From an uncultured Acidaminococcus sp. (GTDB lineage Bacteria; Bacillota; Negativicutes; Acidaminococcales; Acidaminococcaceae): a stretch of 64,000 bases of DNA. The position numbers and the translations under genes are program-made. Position 1 is the stretch's first letter. Each line of letters starts with the position of its first letter. This document shows positions 1 to 7,992 of this stretch, in pieces. The stretch is from positions 1-64,000 of the forward strand of contig CAJMHI010000001.1 of the NCBI GenBank assembly GCA_905213155.1, written 5' to 3'. Under the pieces are notes generated by a model. It did no database searches. It saw only the letters and a list, made by a program, of their open reading frames with translations, and had not been told where the DNA came from.

Positions 1-79
1 GACCTGCTATGGGTCATTTTAATTTTTGCTGTTCAGTTTCATTTTACAATTTACCAATAAAAAATAAACATATCAACCT

Positions 80-126
80 AAAAAACCGTTATCTGTCTGG
101 TATGGAGAAAGCAGGTAACGGTTTTT
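80..126 (+). terminator. Intrinsic terminator of the gene left of the window
   Basis: An A-rich left arm ending in ACCGTTA (about 81-91) pairs with TAACGGT (116-122), and the right arm runs into a T-rich tract at 122-127. No gene lies between base 1 and 371, so this hairpin probably ends a gene that starts outside the window. Confidence 0.7.
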
Positions 127-246
127 CTTCGTTATGCTGCAAAATCATCAATTATCTATGAATTCCTTACATTATCATATGGATTGACAAAAATAATATC
201 TTGCGAAAATGATATAAATGTAACACTGTAGTGATATGTTTCTTTT

Positions 247-275
247 TTGACAAAATGAGAGATAACGGTTATACT
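247..275 (+). promoter_or_regulatory. Sigma-70-type promoter of the TAXI-TRAP operon
   Basis: TTGACA at 247-252 and TATACT at 270-275 with a 17-bp spacer, giving a start near 282 and a leader of about 90 nt. A second -10-like TATAAT lies at 283-288. The rest of 127-371 is AT-rich and holds no gene. Confidence 0.75.
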
Positions 276-371
276 TTAGTTGTATAATGAACAGGAAAAG
301 ACGCATGAAAGCGTTACACAATCAGTGAACCATCCAGTCCTGTTCCATGTTAGTAAACGGAGGAGAGAGCG

Positions 372-1355
372 ATGAAAGCAAAAAAACTGTTATTGGCAGT
401 AATGGCCATGGCAACTGCGGTTTCTCTGTTCGCCGGGTGTGGAGGAAGCGGCGGTGATAACAAAGCGGCCAGCGGTGGTGGAGACAAGAAATTCATCAAT
501 ATCGCAACCGGTGGAACCTCCGGTACGTATTATCCTCTGGGTGGGGCGTTGGCAGATATCCTGAACAAGAACGTAAAGGGCGCCAATGCATCAGCACAAT
601 CTACAGGCGCTTCTGTAGCTAACGTTAACTTGCTGAAAGAAGGCAAGGTAGATATCGGCTTTATCCAAAACGATATTTCCTACTATGCCGTCAATGGCAC
701 AGAAATGTTTAAAGATAAAAAAGTAGGCAACTTGAAAGCTTTGGCGACCCTGTATCCGGAAACGATCCAGATTGTTACCACGGATAAAACTGGTGTGAAG
801 ACACTGGCTGATATTAAAGGCAAGAGAGTTGCCGTAGGCGCAGCTGGATCCGGTACCGAAGCTAACGCCCGGCAGATTTTGGAAGCGGCTGGGATTACTT
901 ATAAAGATATTAAAGTGCAGTATTTATCCTTCGGTGAAGCCTCTTCTGCCTTGAAAGATGGCAACGTGGATGTGGCATTTGTTACTGCCGGATTCCCCAC
1001 TGCCGCTATTCAGGATCTGGCAACCCAGCACAATGTAGTACTGCTCCCGGTAGATCCCGCTATGGCAGATACTTTGATCAAAAAGTATCCGTTCTATACC
1101 AAGATTTCCATCCCGGCCAATACCTATAACAAGCAGGGAACGGCCGTAGATGCAGTAGCCGTAAAATGTATGCTGGTTGTTACCGATAAATTTGGCGATG
1201 ACCTGGGATATGATGTAGTGAAAGCCCTGTATACCAATCTGGACCGCATGAAAGCAGCCCACAACGTGGCCAAAGCCATTACCAAGGAAACTGGTAAGGA
1301 TGGGGTATCCATTCCTCTAAACGCCGGTGCTGAAAAGTTCTTTAATGAGAAATAA
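372..1355 (+). CDS. TAXI-family TRAP transporter solute-binding lipoprotein
   Basis: Periplasmic substrate-binding subunit of a TRAP-type sodium-driven importer of the TAXI class, often linked to glutamate or dicarboxylates. The 327-residue protein starts with a lipoprotein signal (basic MKAKK, hydrophobic core, lipobox FAGC with Cys23) and a Gly/Ser-rich linker. The mature part opens with the family stretch INIATGGTSGTYYPLGG, followed by the second-lobe segment around GKRVAVGAAGSGTE. ATG 372 follows a strong GGAGGAG. The DUF1850 gene and the fused permease follow on the same strand, the usual TAXI-TRAP arrangement. Family assignment is firm; the substrate cannot be read from sequence. Confidence 0.95.
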   Translation: MKAKKLLLAVMAMATAVSLFAGCGGSGGDNKAASGGGDKKFINIATGGTSGTYYPLGGALADILNKNVKGANASAQSTGASVANVNLLKEGKVDIGFIQNDISYYAVNGTEMFKDKKVGNLKALATLYPETIQIVTTDKTGVKTLADIKGKRVAVGAAGSGTEANARQILEAAGITYKDIKVQYLSFGEASSALKDGNVDVAFVTAGFPTAAIQDLATQHNVVLLPVDPAMADTLIKKYPFYTKISIPANTYNKQGTAVDAVAVKCMLVVTDKFGDDLGYDVVKALYTNLDRMKAAHNVAKAITKETGKDGVSIPLNAGAEKFFNEK

Positions 1356-1374
1356 GTAAGTGTGAGTGTGTCTC

Positions 1375-1911
1375 ATGTCCAACCTGACAGACCGAACGCC
1401 ACCCTCCCGTGGGGTTCGGTCTTTTTTTAAAAAGCAGAGCGGTGTGCTGCTAATTTTATTTATCGCCATAATGGCAGCCATTGCCTGGTATGGCAGCCGG
1501 CTGGTTTTTGTGATTTCCCCGGAAAGAGGAGAAATCATAGCCGCGCCGGTTCAGCCTGGTGAAGAATGGGTGTACCATTACAAACATTCTGTGCAGCAAA
1601 CGCCCTGTGATGAGTATTTTCGCATCAACGGTCCTCATGCTATGACCATGACCCATACTATTTATCAGTCTTTTGGCGTGGGCCTTCCCTATGATGGTTC
1701 AGAAGGGCAATTTATCAACCTGAAAAAAGACGGTAAATTTGAGATGGTCCTGAATCGCCCCTATGCTTCCGTAAATTTTCGTACCGCGGTACAGGCCATG
1801 CCTAAAATCCGCATACAAAATCATACCTACGATCTTTGCAAACTGTACGGACAGGGAACAGAGGTCACAGTGACCGTTATGAGACGCTATGAGATCTGGT
1901 TGCAACACTGA
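1375..1911 (+). CDS. DUF1850 membrane-anchored protein of the TAXI-TRAP operon
   Basis: DUF1850 proteins regularly accompany TAXI-type TRAP systems, and their role is unknown. An N-terminal hydrophobic segment (VLLILFIAIMAAIAWYG) is followed by a roughly 120-residue extracytoplasmic domain with the family-like stretch YHYKHSVQQTPCDEYF. The start is uncertain. ATG 1375 (or GTG 1366) gives a basic FFKKQ stretch before the membrane segment, but no clear ribosome site is visible and an intrinsic terminator lies inside the first codons (1390-1428). GTG 1444 would start beyond that hairpin but would remove the basic residues. The next gene starts about 30 nt after the stop. Confidence 0.8.
   Translation: MSNLTDRTPPSRGVRSFFKKQSGVLLILFIAIMAAIAWYGSRLVFVISPERGEIIAAPVQPGEEWVYHYKHSVQQTPCDEYFRINGPHAMTMTHTIYQSFGVGLPYDGSEGQFINLKKDGKFEMVLNRPYASVNFRTAVQAMPKIRIQNHTYDLCKLYGQGTEVTVTVMRRYEIWLQH
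1390..1428 (+). terminator. Intrinsic terminator overlapping the DUF1850 N-terminal codons
   Basis: GACCGAAC (1390-1397) pairs perfectly with GTTCGGTC (1414-1421). An inner CCAC/GTGG stem extends it, and seven T residues follow (1422-1428). It lies 35 nt after the solute-binding gene and would lower transcription into the permease genes. Confidence 0.85.
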
Positions 1912-1938
1912 CAGTTCCAATTGGAGGGATGTGATGTT

Positions 1939-3891
1939 ATGACGGACGAAAAAAAGAAACCACAGCCAGTAGAGATGACAGCAGAAGAGGTCATGAAAAA
2001 GTTCGACAAAGAGTCGAATAAACGGGATCCTGTTGGAGCCTGGCATTATATCATTGCTGGTATCTGCGTCCTGTTTGCCTGCTTCCAGCTGTATACAGCT
2101 ATTTTTGGCGTATTGGACGCCCATCTGCAGCGGACAATCCATCTGTGTTTTGGGCTCGTGCTGATTTTCCTGCTGTATCCGGCACGGAAATCCTGGTCCC
2201 GGAAAACGATGAATCCGGTAGATGTGATTTTCGCTATTTTATCCATCATTGCGACAATGTATCTTGTTGTCAATTACAATGAGTTAGTTACCCGTTCCGG
2301 GTTAAATACCACGACAGATACCGTGATCGGTGTTTTGGGTGTGGTACTGGTTTTTGAAGCTACCCGACGCTGCGTGGGCTGGCCCATGCTGATTGTGGCA
2401 CTGTTTTTTCTGGCCTATGCGTTCCTGGGCCCCTATATGCCGGGAGTGCTGGCACATCGGGGTGTGAGCTTTGATGAACTGGTTGGACATCTGTATTTCA
2501 CCACAGAAGGAATTTTCGGTGTGCCCATGGGGGTATCTTCTACCTTTATCTATCTGTTCATTCTGTTTGGCGCCTATCTGGAATGTACCGGGCTGGGTAA
2601 ATTCTTTATCGATGTGGCCAATGCCATCGCTGGTTGGGCCATCGGCGGGCCGGCCAAAGTGGCCGTCTTGTCCTCCGGGCTTATGGGTACAGTGTCCGGT
2701 TCTTCCGTGGCAAACGTAGCAGGCACGGGATCTTTTACCATTCCTATGATGAAAAAACTGGGGTATCGTCCTTCCTTTGCTGGTGCCGTGGAAGCAGCGG
2801 CTTCTACCGGCGGACAGTTAATGCCTCCTGTTATGGGCGCCGCAGCCTTCTTGATGGCTGAATTTGTAGGGGTCCCCTATATTGATGTCGTCAAGGCGGC
2901 TGTTATTCCTGCCTTATTGTATTACACTGGGATTTGGCTTAGTGTTCACTATGAAGCAAAAAAATACGGCTTAAAAGGAACACCTCGGGAAGAATTGCCA
3001 AAATTTTGCCCCCTGTTAAAAGAAAAAGGCCATCTGGCACTGCCGCTTGTAGTAATCGTTTACTTACTGGTTACGGGATATACGCCTATGCGGGCGGCTT
3101 TGTATGCCATCGGGCTGACCATCGTTTGTGCCTGCCTCAGAAAAAATACCCGTATTACCTTCCGCCAAGTAGTTCAGGGGCTGGTGGATGGTTCTCAGGC
3201 CGTGCTGGGGGTACTGATTGCCTGTGCTTCCGCTGGTATCATCATCGGCGTCGTGACCAAAACCGGCGTAGGATTAAAACTGGCTACGGCCCTTTTGGAT
3301 CTGGCACAGGGTAAAATGATCCCGGCCATGTTCTTTACCATGATCACCTCCCTGATTTTGGGGATGGGCGTTCCCACGACTGCCAACTACGTTATTACTT
3401 CTACTATCGCTGCTCCGGCACTGGTACAGATGAAGGTTCCGGTATTGGCTGCCCATATGTTTGCCTTCTATTTTGGTATCGTGGCAGACGTGACACCGCC
3501 GGTAGCACTGGCAGCTTATGCAGGGTCAGGCATTGCCAGATCCGATCCTATTAAGACAGGCGTTACTGCAGCAAAACTAGCCATTGCAGCCTTTGTGGTG
3601 CCCTATATTTTCGTTCTGGCACCTCAGCTGCTGATGATTGATGCCACACCGGTAACCATCCTTGTCGCCATGATTACCGCCATTGTAGGGATGTGGGGGT
3701 TATCCCTGGCCATGATCGGTTTTTGCCAGCATCCACTGAACCCCATGCAGAGAGTGATTTTCTTTATTGGCGGTCTGTGCCTCATTATTCCTGGTATGTT
3801 CACTGATGCGGCAGGCTTAGCCATTTTGATTGTGGGCTTTCTGTGGCAAAAACAAAATACCGGTGGACCATTGCCCAATGTAGGGGAATAA
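1939..3891 (+). CDS. TAXI-TRAP transporter fused permease (small + large membrane subunits)
   Basis: Integral membrane importer of the TRAP type, in which DctQ-like and DctM-like parts are joined in one chain, as is normal for TAXI systems. The 650-residue protein has a hydrophilic N-terminus rich in Lys/Glu, about four membrane segments (residues 40-190), then the DctM-like domain with repeated long hydrophobic helices and conserved Gly/Pro loops such as GTVSGSSVANVAGTGSFTIP and ILGMGVPTTANYV. ATG 1939 is preceded by GGAGGG at 1923-1928, so the apparent upstream TTG at 1921 is part of the ribosome site. It works with the binding protein encoded at 372-1355. A terminator follows at 3955-3990. 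Confidence 0.95.
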   Translation: MTDEKKKPQPVEMTAEEVMKKFDKESNKRDPVGAWHYIIAGICVLFACFQLYTAIFGVLDAHLQRTIHLCFGLVLIFLLYPARKSWSRKTMNPVDVIFAILSIIATMYLVVNYNELVTRSGLNTTTDTVIGVLGVVLVFEATRRCVGWPMLIVALFFLAYAFLGPYMPGVLAHRGVSFDELVGHLYFTTEGIFGVPMGVSSTFIYLFILFGAYLECTGLGKFFIDVANAIAGWAIGGPAKVAVLSSGLMGTVSGSSVANVAGTGSFTIPMMKKLGYRPSFAGAVEAAASTGGQLMPPVMGAAAFLMAEFVGVPYIDVVKAAVIPALLYYTGIWLSVHYEAKKYGLKGTPREELPKFCPLLKEKGHLALPLVVIVYLLVTGYTPMRAALYAIGLTIVCACLRKNTRITFRQVVQGLVDGSQAVLGVLIACASAGIIIGVVTKTGVGLKLATALLDLAQGKMIPAMFFTMITSLILGMGVPTTANYVITSTIAAPALVQMKVPVLAAHMFAFYFGIVADVTPPVALAAYAGSGIARSDPIKTGVTAAKLAIAAFVVPYIFVLAPQLLMIDATPVTILVAMITAIVGMWGLSLAMIGFCQHPLNPMQRVIFFIGGLCLIIPGMFTDAAGLAILIVGFLWQKQNTGGPLPNVGE

Positions 3892-3954
3892 TGTGAAATA
3901 CGCTGAAAAGTGTTAAGTTACCTACTAGCAGCTAGCTATTAATAAGAAAGCAAA

Positions 3955-3990
3955 AACCCGCTCTCTAAAAGTAGAGAACGGGTTCTTTTT
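3955..3990. terminator. Bidirectional terminator between TRAP permease and DUF1858 gene
   Basis: AACCCGCTCTCTA (3955-3967) pairs with TAGAGAACGGGTT (3972-3984) with one mismatch. T residues follow on the plus side and A-rich bases precede it, so it can serve both converging genes. Confidence 0.85.
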
Positions 3991-4009
3991 TGGAAAGGGA
4001 TTAAATCAC

Positions 4010-4252
4010 TTATTCCTGCGTAGCAGGGACTCCTTCGGCCTCATCGCCTTCGGTAGCAGCAATGCAGTCGTTGATGTCTGCCAAAAGGCTGTCCACATCA
4101 ATGCCATGGGCCATAGCGCCCTGGCCGATAGTTTCAAAGCTGGCGGCCATGCAGCCAACGCAGCCCAGTCCGTATTGCATGAAAATGCCCATAATTTCAG
4201 GGTGCATCTGCACCGTTCCAATAATGCTGGAATCCGCAGTAATCTTTTCCAT
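4010..4252 (-). CDS. DUF1858 domain small protein
   Basis: An 80-residue stand-alone DUF1858 domain. Such domains are found alone or at the N-terminus of DUF438/hemerythrin proteins and are suspected redox or metal-linked modules of anaerobes; no reaction is established. Residues 1-65 show the family pattern: a short beta start (ITADSSIIGTVQ), a helix (HPEIMGIFMQYGL), the CVGC dithiol near residue 30 and a helical C-terminal half. The Glu/Ala-rich tail looks disordered. The start has AGGAGG seven bases upstream. The gene diverges from ispG. The same domain opens the protein at 42451-43989, and both genes have the same type of palindrome at their promoters. Confidence 0.9.
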   Translation of the reverse strand: MEKITADSSIIGTVQMHPEIMGIFMQYGLGCVGCMAASFETIGQGAMAHGIDVDSLLADINDCIAATEGDEAEGVPATQE

Positions 4253-4291
4253 ATGAATCCTCCTAAAGTACAGTTGTTTTTACTTTTTTTA

Positions 4292-4297
4292 ATTATA
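4292..4297 (-). promoter_or_regulatory. -10 element of the DUF1858 gene
   Basis: On the minus strand TATAAT (4297 to 4292) is preceded by TGC, an extended -10, and no good -35 hexamer is present at 17 bp. That is typical of an activated promoter. The palindrome at 4319-4336 is centred about 42 bases before the predicted start. Confidence 0.6.
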
Positions 4298-4318
4298 GCA
4301 TAGTCTGTCAAGAAGATT

Positions 4319-4336
4319 GCGTTGTTTTTACAACGC
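4319..4336. promoter_or_regulatory. Palindrome GCGTTGT-TTTT-ACAACGC, candidate Crp/Fnr-type operator
   Basis: A perfect 7-bp inverted repeat with core GTTG-N6-CAAC lies between the diverging DUF1858 gene and ispG. It also resembles a hairpin followed by TTTT on the plus strand, but no gene reads into it from the left. The same core and position occur before the DUF438 gene (42332-42353). Confidence 0.5.
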
Positions 4337-4366
4337 TTTTACAGCATAGAAAAAAATAAAATCTCA

Positions 4367-4375
4367 TGGTATAAT
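4367..4375 (+). promoter_or_regulatory. Extended -10 promoter of ispG
   Basis: TGG followed by TATAAT (4370-4375) forms an extended -10; the -35 region is poor. It is followed by about 80 nt of leader before the ispG start. Confidence 0.6.
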
Positions 4376-4457
4376 AAAACGGATTGTGCACAGGATAAGA
4401 ACAACACATGGCTGATTTTGCTTGTTCTGTGCGCTTTGCCATTGCAGGGAGGTGCTC

Positions 4458-5525
4458 ATGGAACGAAGAAAAACCCGGGTTCTGACTATCGGATCCGTGA
4501 AAATAGGCGGGGATTTTCCCATTGCAGTCCAGTCCATGACCAATACCAAAACGGAAGATATCCAGGCCACCGTGGCACAAATACGCTCCCTGGCCGATAA
4601 GGGCTGTGAAATTATCCGCTGCGCAGTTCCTACGATGGAAGCAGCGGCTGCCCTTGCGGAGATCAAAAAGCAATCTCCGCTACCCATAGTGGCAGATATT
4701 CATTTCGATTACCGTCTGGCGCTCCAGGCTTTGGAATCCGGTGTGGATGCCCTGCGCCTCAACCCGGGAAATATCGGGGGACGAGAGCGGGTGGAAGCAG
4801 TGGTACGGGCAGCGAAAACGCGCCAAATACCCATTCGCATTGGTGTCAACGCAGGGAGCCTGCCCAAGGATCTTTTGGAACAATATGGGCATCCTACCGC
4901 AGAAGCTATGGTAGAAGCTGCCTGGCGTCATATCCGCATCCTGGAAGAAATGGAATATCCGTATATTGCCGTGAGCCTGAAAGCCCACGATGTGCCGCTT
5001 ACGCTGGCGGCCTATCGGCTGATGGCGATGACCTGCGACTATCCTTTCCATGTGGGCATCACGGAAGCAGGTACCATTCGCAGCGGACTGATTAAATCCG
5101 CCGTAGGTATTGGTACGCTTTTGGCCGAAGGCATCGGCGATACTATCCGGATCAGCCTCACTGGCGATCCGGGAGCGGAAGTGGATGCCGGCTATGAAAT
5201 CTTAAAATCCCTGGGGCTCAGGCAGCACGGCCCCACGCTGGTATCCTGTCCCACTTGTGGCCGCACCAGTGTCGGGTTGGAAAAAATGGCCCAAGCCGTG
5301 GAACAACATCTGGCAACGATTACAACGCCCATCAGCGTCGCTGTTATGGGCTGCGTGGTGAATGGTCCCGGGGAAGCCCGGGAAGCCGATGTGGGCATTG
5401 CCGGCGGCAAAGGGGAAGGCCTTTTGTTCCGCAAAGGAAAAATTATCCGGAAGGTGCCGGAAGCGGCACTTTTGCCGGCCTTGTTTCATGAAATTGATCA
5501 AATTTTAGCAGAAAGGAAGCTGTAA
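4458..5525 (+). CDS. ispG: 4-hydroxy-3-methylbut-2-en-1-yl diphosphate synthase (IspG/GcpE)
   Basis: Penultimate step of the MEP isoprenoid pathway: converts methylerythritol cyclodiphosphate to HMBPP with a [4Fe-4S] cluster. The 355-residue protein has an N-terminal TIM barrel (VKIGGDFPIAVQSMTNTKTED; LRLNPGNIG) and a C-terminal iron-sulfur domain with CPTCGR and GCVVNGPGEA, which supply the three cysteines and the glutamate. ATG 4458 follows GGGAGG; an earlier in-frame codon at 4422 lacks a ribosome site. proS starts 3 nt after the stop, so the two are co-transcribed. Confidence 0.97.
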   Translation: MERRKTRVLTIGSVKIGGDFPIAVQSMTNTKTEDIQATVAQIRSLADKGCEIIRCAVPTMEAAAALAEIKKQSPLPIVADIHFDYRLALQALESGVDALRLNPGNIGGRERVEAVVRAAKTRQIPIRIGVNAGSLPKDLLEQYGHPTAEAMVEAAWRHIRILEEMEYPYIAVSLKAHDVPLTLAAYRLMAMTCDYPFHVGITEAGTIRSGLIKSAVGIGTLLAEGIGDTIRISLTGDPGAEVDAGYEILKSLGLRQHGPTLVSCPTCGRTSVGLEKMAQAVEQHLATITTPISVAVMGCVVNGPGEAREADVGIAGGKGEGLLFRKGKIIRKVPEAALLPALFHEIDQILAERKL

Positions 5526-5528
5526 CGT

Positions 5529-7247
5529 ATGCGTGTTTCGAATTTGTATGCTCCTACTCTTCGGGAGGTTCCTGCGGAAGCGGTTCTGGAAAGTCATAAA
5601 CTGATGCTGCGGGCTGGTTATATCCGTAAAATTGCGGGGGGACTCTATACCTATCTGCCCCTTGCCTGGCGGAGCATCAAAAAGATTGAAAACATAATCC
5701 GGGAGGAAATGGATAAAACGGGCGCCCAGGAAATTATGATGCCCATTGTGCAGCCTTCTGAGATCTGGGAAGAAAGCGGCCGCTGGGGCGTCTATGGGGA
5801 AGAAATGTTTAAGCTCAAAGACCGGCATGGCCGGGATTTTTGCCTGGGGCCCACCCATGAGGAAATGATTACTACACTGGTCAAAGGGGAACTGACCAGT
5901 TATAAACAATTACCGGTAAACTTATACCAGATCCAGAGCAAATTCCGGGATGAGAAGCGTCCCCGCTTTGGCCTAATCCGCAGCCGGGAATTTATCATGA
6001 AGGATAACTACTCCTTTGACAAGGATGAACAGGGGCTGGATGTTTCCTACTGGAATATGTACCATGCCTACGAAGCGATTTTCAGTCGGTGCGGCCTGGA
6101 TTACCGTCCGGTAGAAGCTGACAGCGGCGCCATTGGCGGCAGCGGTTCCCACGAATTTATGGCCCTTGCTGACAGTGGGGAAGCGGGTATTGTGTACTGC
6201 GACAGCTGCGACTATGCAGCTGACGTGGAGCAGGGCGTGTGCGTCCCTCTGGACGCAGCAGAAGAAACACCGCTGCCGCTGGACAAAAAAAGTACGCCGG
6301 GTTGCAACACCATTGAAGCCGTATGCGACTATCTCCATGCTCCCGTGGAAAAAAGTGTCAAGGCCGTTGCCTTTGTCACCGACGATGGCCGGCTGGTGCT
6401 TTGCTTTGTCCGGGGCGACCGGGAAGTGAACGATATCAAAGTGGTGAATGCTGTCGGTGCCAACGAAGTAGAAATGGCACCGGATGAACTCATTCGTCAG
6501 GCTGGCACGGTGCCGGGCTTTATGGGGCCGATAGGACTTGATACCAAAAAGACTATCATTCTTGTAGATACATCCGTTATGCGCATGCACAATGTTTGTT
6601 GCGGGGCCAATGAAAAAGATGTGCACTATGTAAATGCAGAACCATCCCGGGATTTTGTCTATACCAAAGTGGTGGATATCACCGTCTCCAAAGCAGGGGA
6701 TATTTGCCCTCACTGCCACAAAGGCCACATACAAGAGACCCGTGGCACGGAAGTAGGGCAGGTATTTAAACTGGGCACCAAATATTCTGAAGCACTGCAT
6801 GCCACTTTCCTGGATGAAAGCGGTAAGGAAAAACCGATTGTGATGGGGTGCTACGGGATTGGCGTAGGCAGAACTCTGGCCGCTGTCATTGAACAGCACC
6901 GGGATGCGGACGGCATCATTATGCCCCGTGCCATTGCGCCCTATGAAGTTATTGTAGTGCCCGTGAATAATAAAGACGAAGTCAGCAATGCCAAAGCTTT
7001 GGAAATTCACGATGCTTTAAATGCAGCCGGGGTAGAAGCTCTCCTGGATGACCGAAACGAACGGGCCGGCGTGAAATTTAAAGATGCGGACCTTATCGGC
7101 TATCCGCTGCGCATCGTAATCGGGCCCCGCACCATGGAACGCAATGCCATGGAAGCCAAGCTGCGCTGCGGCAATGACGCCGTGGATATTGCGCTGGATG
7201 GCGATTATGTGGGTGCCATTAAAGAGTTACTGAACCAAGCCTTATAA
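5529..7247 (+). CDS. proS: Prolyl-tRNA synthetase, bacterial type
   Basis: Charges tRNA-Pro. The 572-residue length and layout are those of the bacterial type: class II catalytic core with motif 1 near GAQEIMMPIVQP, motif 2 FRDEKRPRFGLIRSREF, a long inserted editing domain (about residues 225-410) and motif 3 GCYGIGVGRTLAAVIEQH, then the anticodon-binding domain (residues 475-572). The start at 5529 has GAAAGGAAG upstream. It is tightly coupled to ispG, and mgtC follows after 57 nt with its own ribosome site. No T-box leader is visible. Confidence 0.97.
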   Translation: MRVSNLYAPTLREVPAEAVLESHKLMLRAGYIRKIAGGLYTYLPLAWRSIKKIENIIREEMDKTGAQEIMMPIVQPSEIWEESGRWGVYGEEMFKLKDRHGRDFCLGPTHEEMITTLVKGELTSYKQLPVNLYQIQSKFRDEKRPRFGLIRSREFIMKDNYSFDKDEQGLDVSYWNMYHAYEAIFSRCGLDYRPVEADSGAIGGSGSHEFMALADSGEAGIVYCDSCDYAADVEQGVCVPLDAAEETPLPLDKKSTPGCNTIEAVCDYLHAPVEKSVKAVAFVTDDGRLVLCFVRGDREVNDIKVVNAVGANEVEMAPDELIRQAGTVPGFMGPIGLDTKKTIILVDTSVMRMHNVCCGANEKDVHYVNAEPSRDFVYTKVVDITVSKAGDICPHCHKGHIQETRGTEVGQVFKLGTKYSEALHATFLDESGKEKPIVMGCYGIGVGRTLAAVIEQHRDADGIIMPRAIAPYEVIVVPVNNKDEVSNAKALEIHDALNAAGVEALLDDRNERAGVKFKDADLIGYPLRIVIGPRTMERNAMEAKLRCGNDAVDIALDGDYVGAIKELLNQAL

Positions 7248-7304
7248 GACAAACTAAGAAGAAGCACAACTAGTATCAAAAAATCATACCAGGAGGAACG
7301 GAAC

Positions 7305-7982
7305 ATGTTTGATGGACTGGTTTGGCATTTTACGCTGCGTTTGATTTTGGCTGCGTTTTTGGGCGGACTGATCGGACTGGAACGGAGCACGGGAGATCGC
7401 CCCGCAGGGCTGCGTACCCATGTGCTGGTGGCTACTGGCTCGGCTCTTTTGATGATTGTATCCATTTACGGGACGGACGGATTTACGGCGGGGCGGGATT
7501 CTTCCCGTATTGCGTCCCAGGTGGTAAGCGGCATCGGTTTTTTGGGTGCGGGCACCATTTTACATGAAGGCCTGACAGTCAAGGGGTTGACTACGGCAGC
7601 CAGCCTCTGGGTAGTTTCTGCCATCGGCCTTGCAGTAGGCAGCGGTCTTTTGTGGATCAGCGTGATTGCAACCGCCATGTCACTGGCAACGCTGATGCTC
7701 ATCCGGGGTCTGGAACGCAAAGTACTGCCTACAGGCCGTACAGTTAAGTGCCGGGTACGCCTGTTAATGGGAAAAAATCCGGACGGCATGACCGCTGTGA
7801 TGGATTACCTGCAGGCACGGAATATCAAAACCCGGATCCAGGACTTGCGCAGCAATCCTGCAGACGGCGGGATCCAAGTGGATTTATTATTAAAAATTGC
7901 TAAGGACAATAATCCTAACGACATTATTACTGGCTTAAAAAATACCAACGCCGTACAGGATATTTTGTTACGGGATGAATAA
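7305..7982 (+). CDS. MgtC/SapB family membrane protein
   Basis: 225-residue inner-membrane protein. The N-terminal MgtC domain (residues 1-140) has four to five membrane helices and the signature LGGLIGLERSTGDRPAGLRTH, plus GIGFLGAGTI and LTTAASLWVVSAIGLAVG. The C-terminal 80 residues form a soluble ACT-like domain. MgtC proteins are linked to magnesium limitation and control of ATP synthase; the chromosomal housekeeping type has no assigned reaction. ATG 7305 follows AGGAGG. Its stop overlaps the region where the polC ribosome site begins, indicating co-transcription with polC. Confidence 0.93.
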   Translation: MFDGLVWHFTLRLILAAFLGGLIGLERSTGDRPAGLRTHVLVATGSALLMIVSIYGTDGFTAGRDSSRIASQVVSGIGFLGAGTILHEGLTVKGLTTAASLWVVSAIGLAVGSGLLWISVIATAMSLATLMLIRGLERKVLPTGRTVKCRVRLLMGKNPDGMTAVMDYLQARNIKTRIQDLRSNPADGGIQVDLLLKIAKDNNPNDIITGLKNTNAVQDILLRDE

Positions 7983-7992
7983 AGGGGGTTCC

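Noticed and set aside
305..328. Seven-codon upstream frame (MKALHNQ) in the TAXI leader as a leader peptide
   Set aside because: No ribosome site and no attenuator structure follows it.
5973..7010. A 345-codon open frame on the minus strand inside proS
   Set aside because: It is the antisense shadow of proS: no ribosome site, no recognisable domain, and proS has all its motifs across this stretch.
7248..7304. Possible T-box or riboswitch leaders for proS, lysS or mgtC
   Set aside because: The upstream gaps are 3, 22 and 57 nt, too short for any known leader of this kind.
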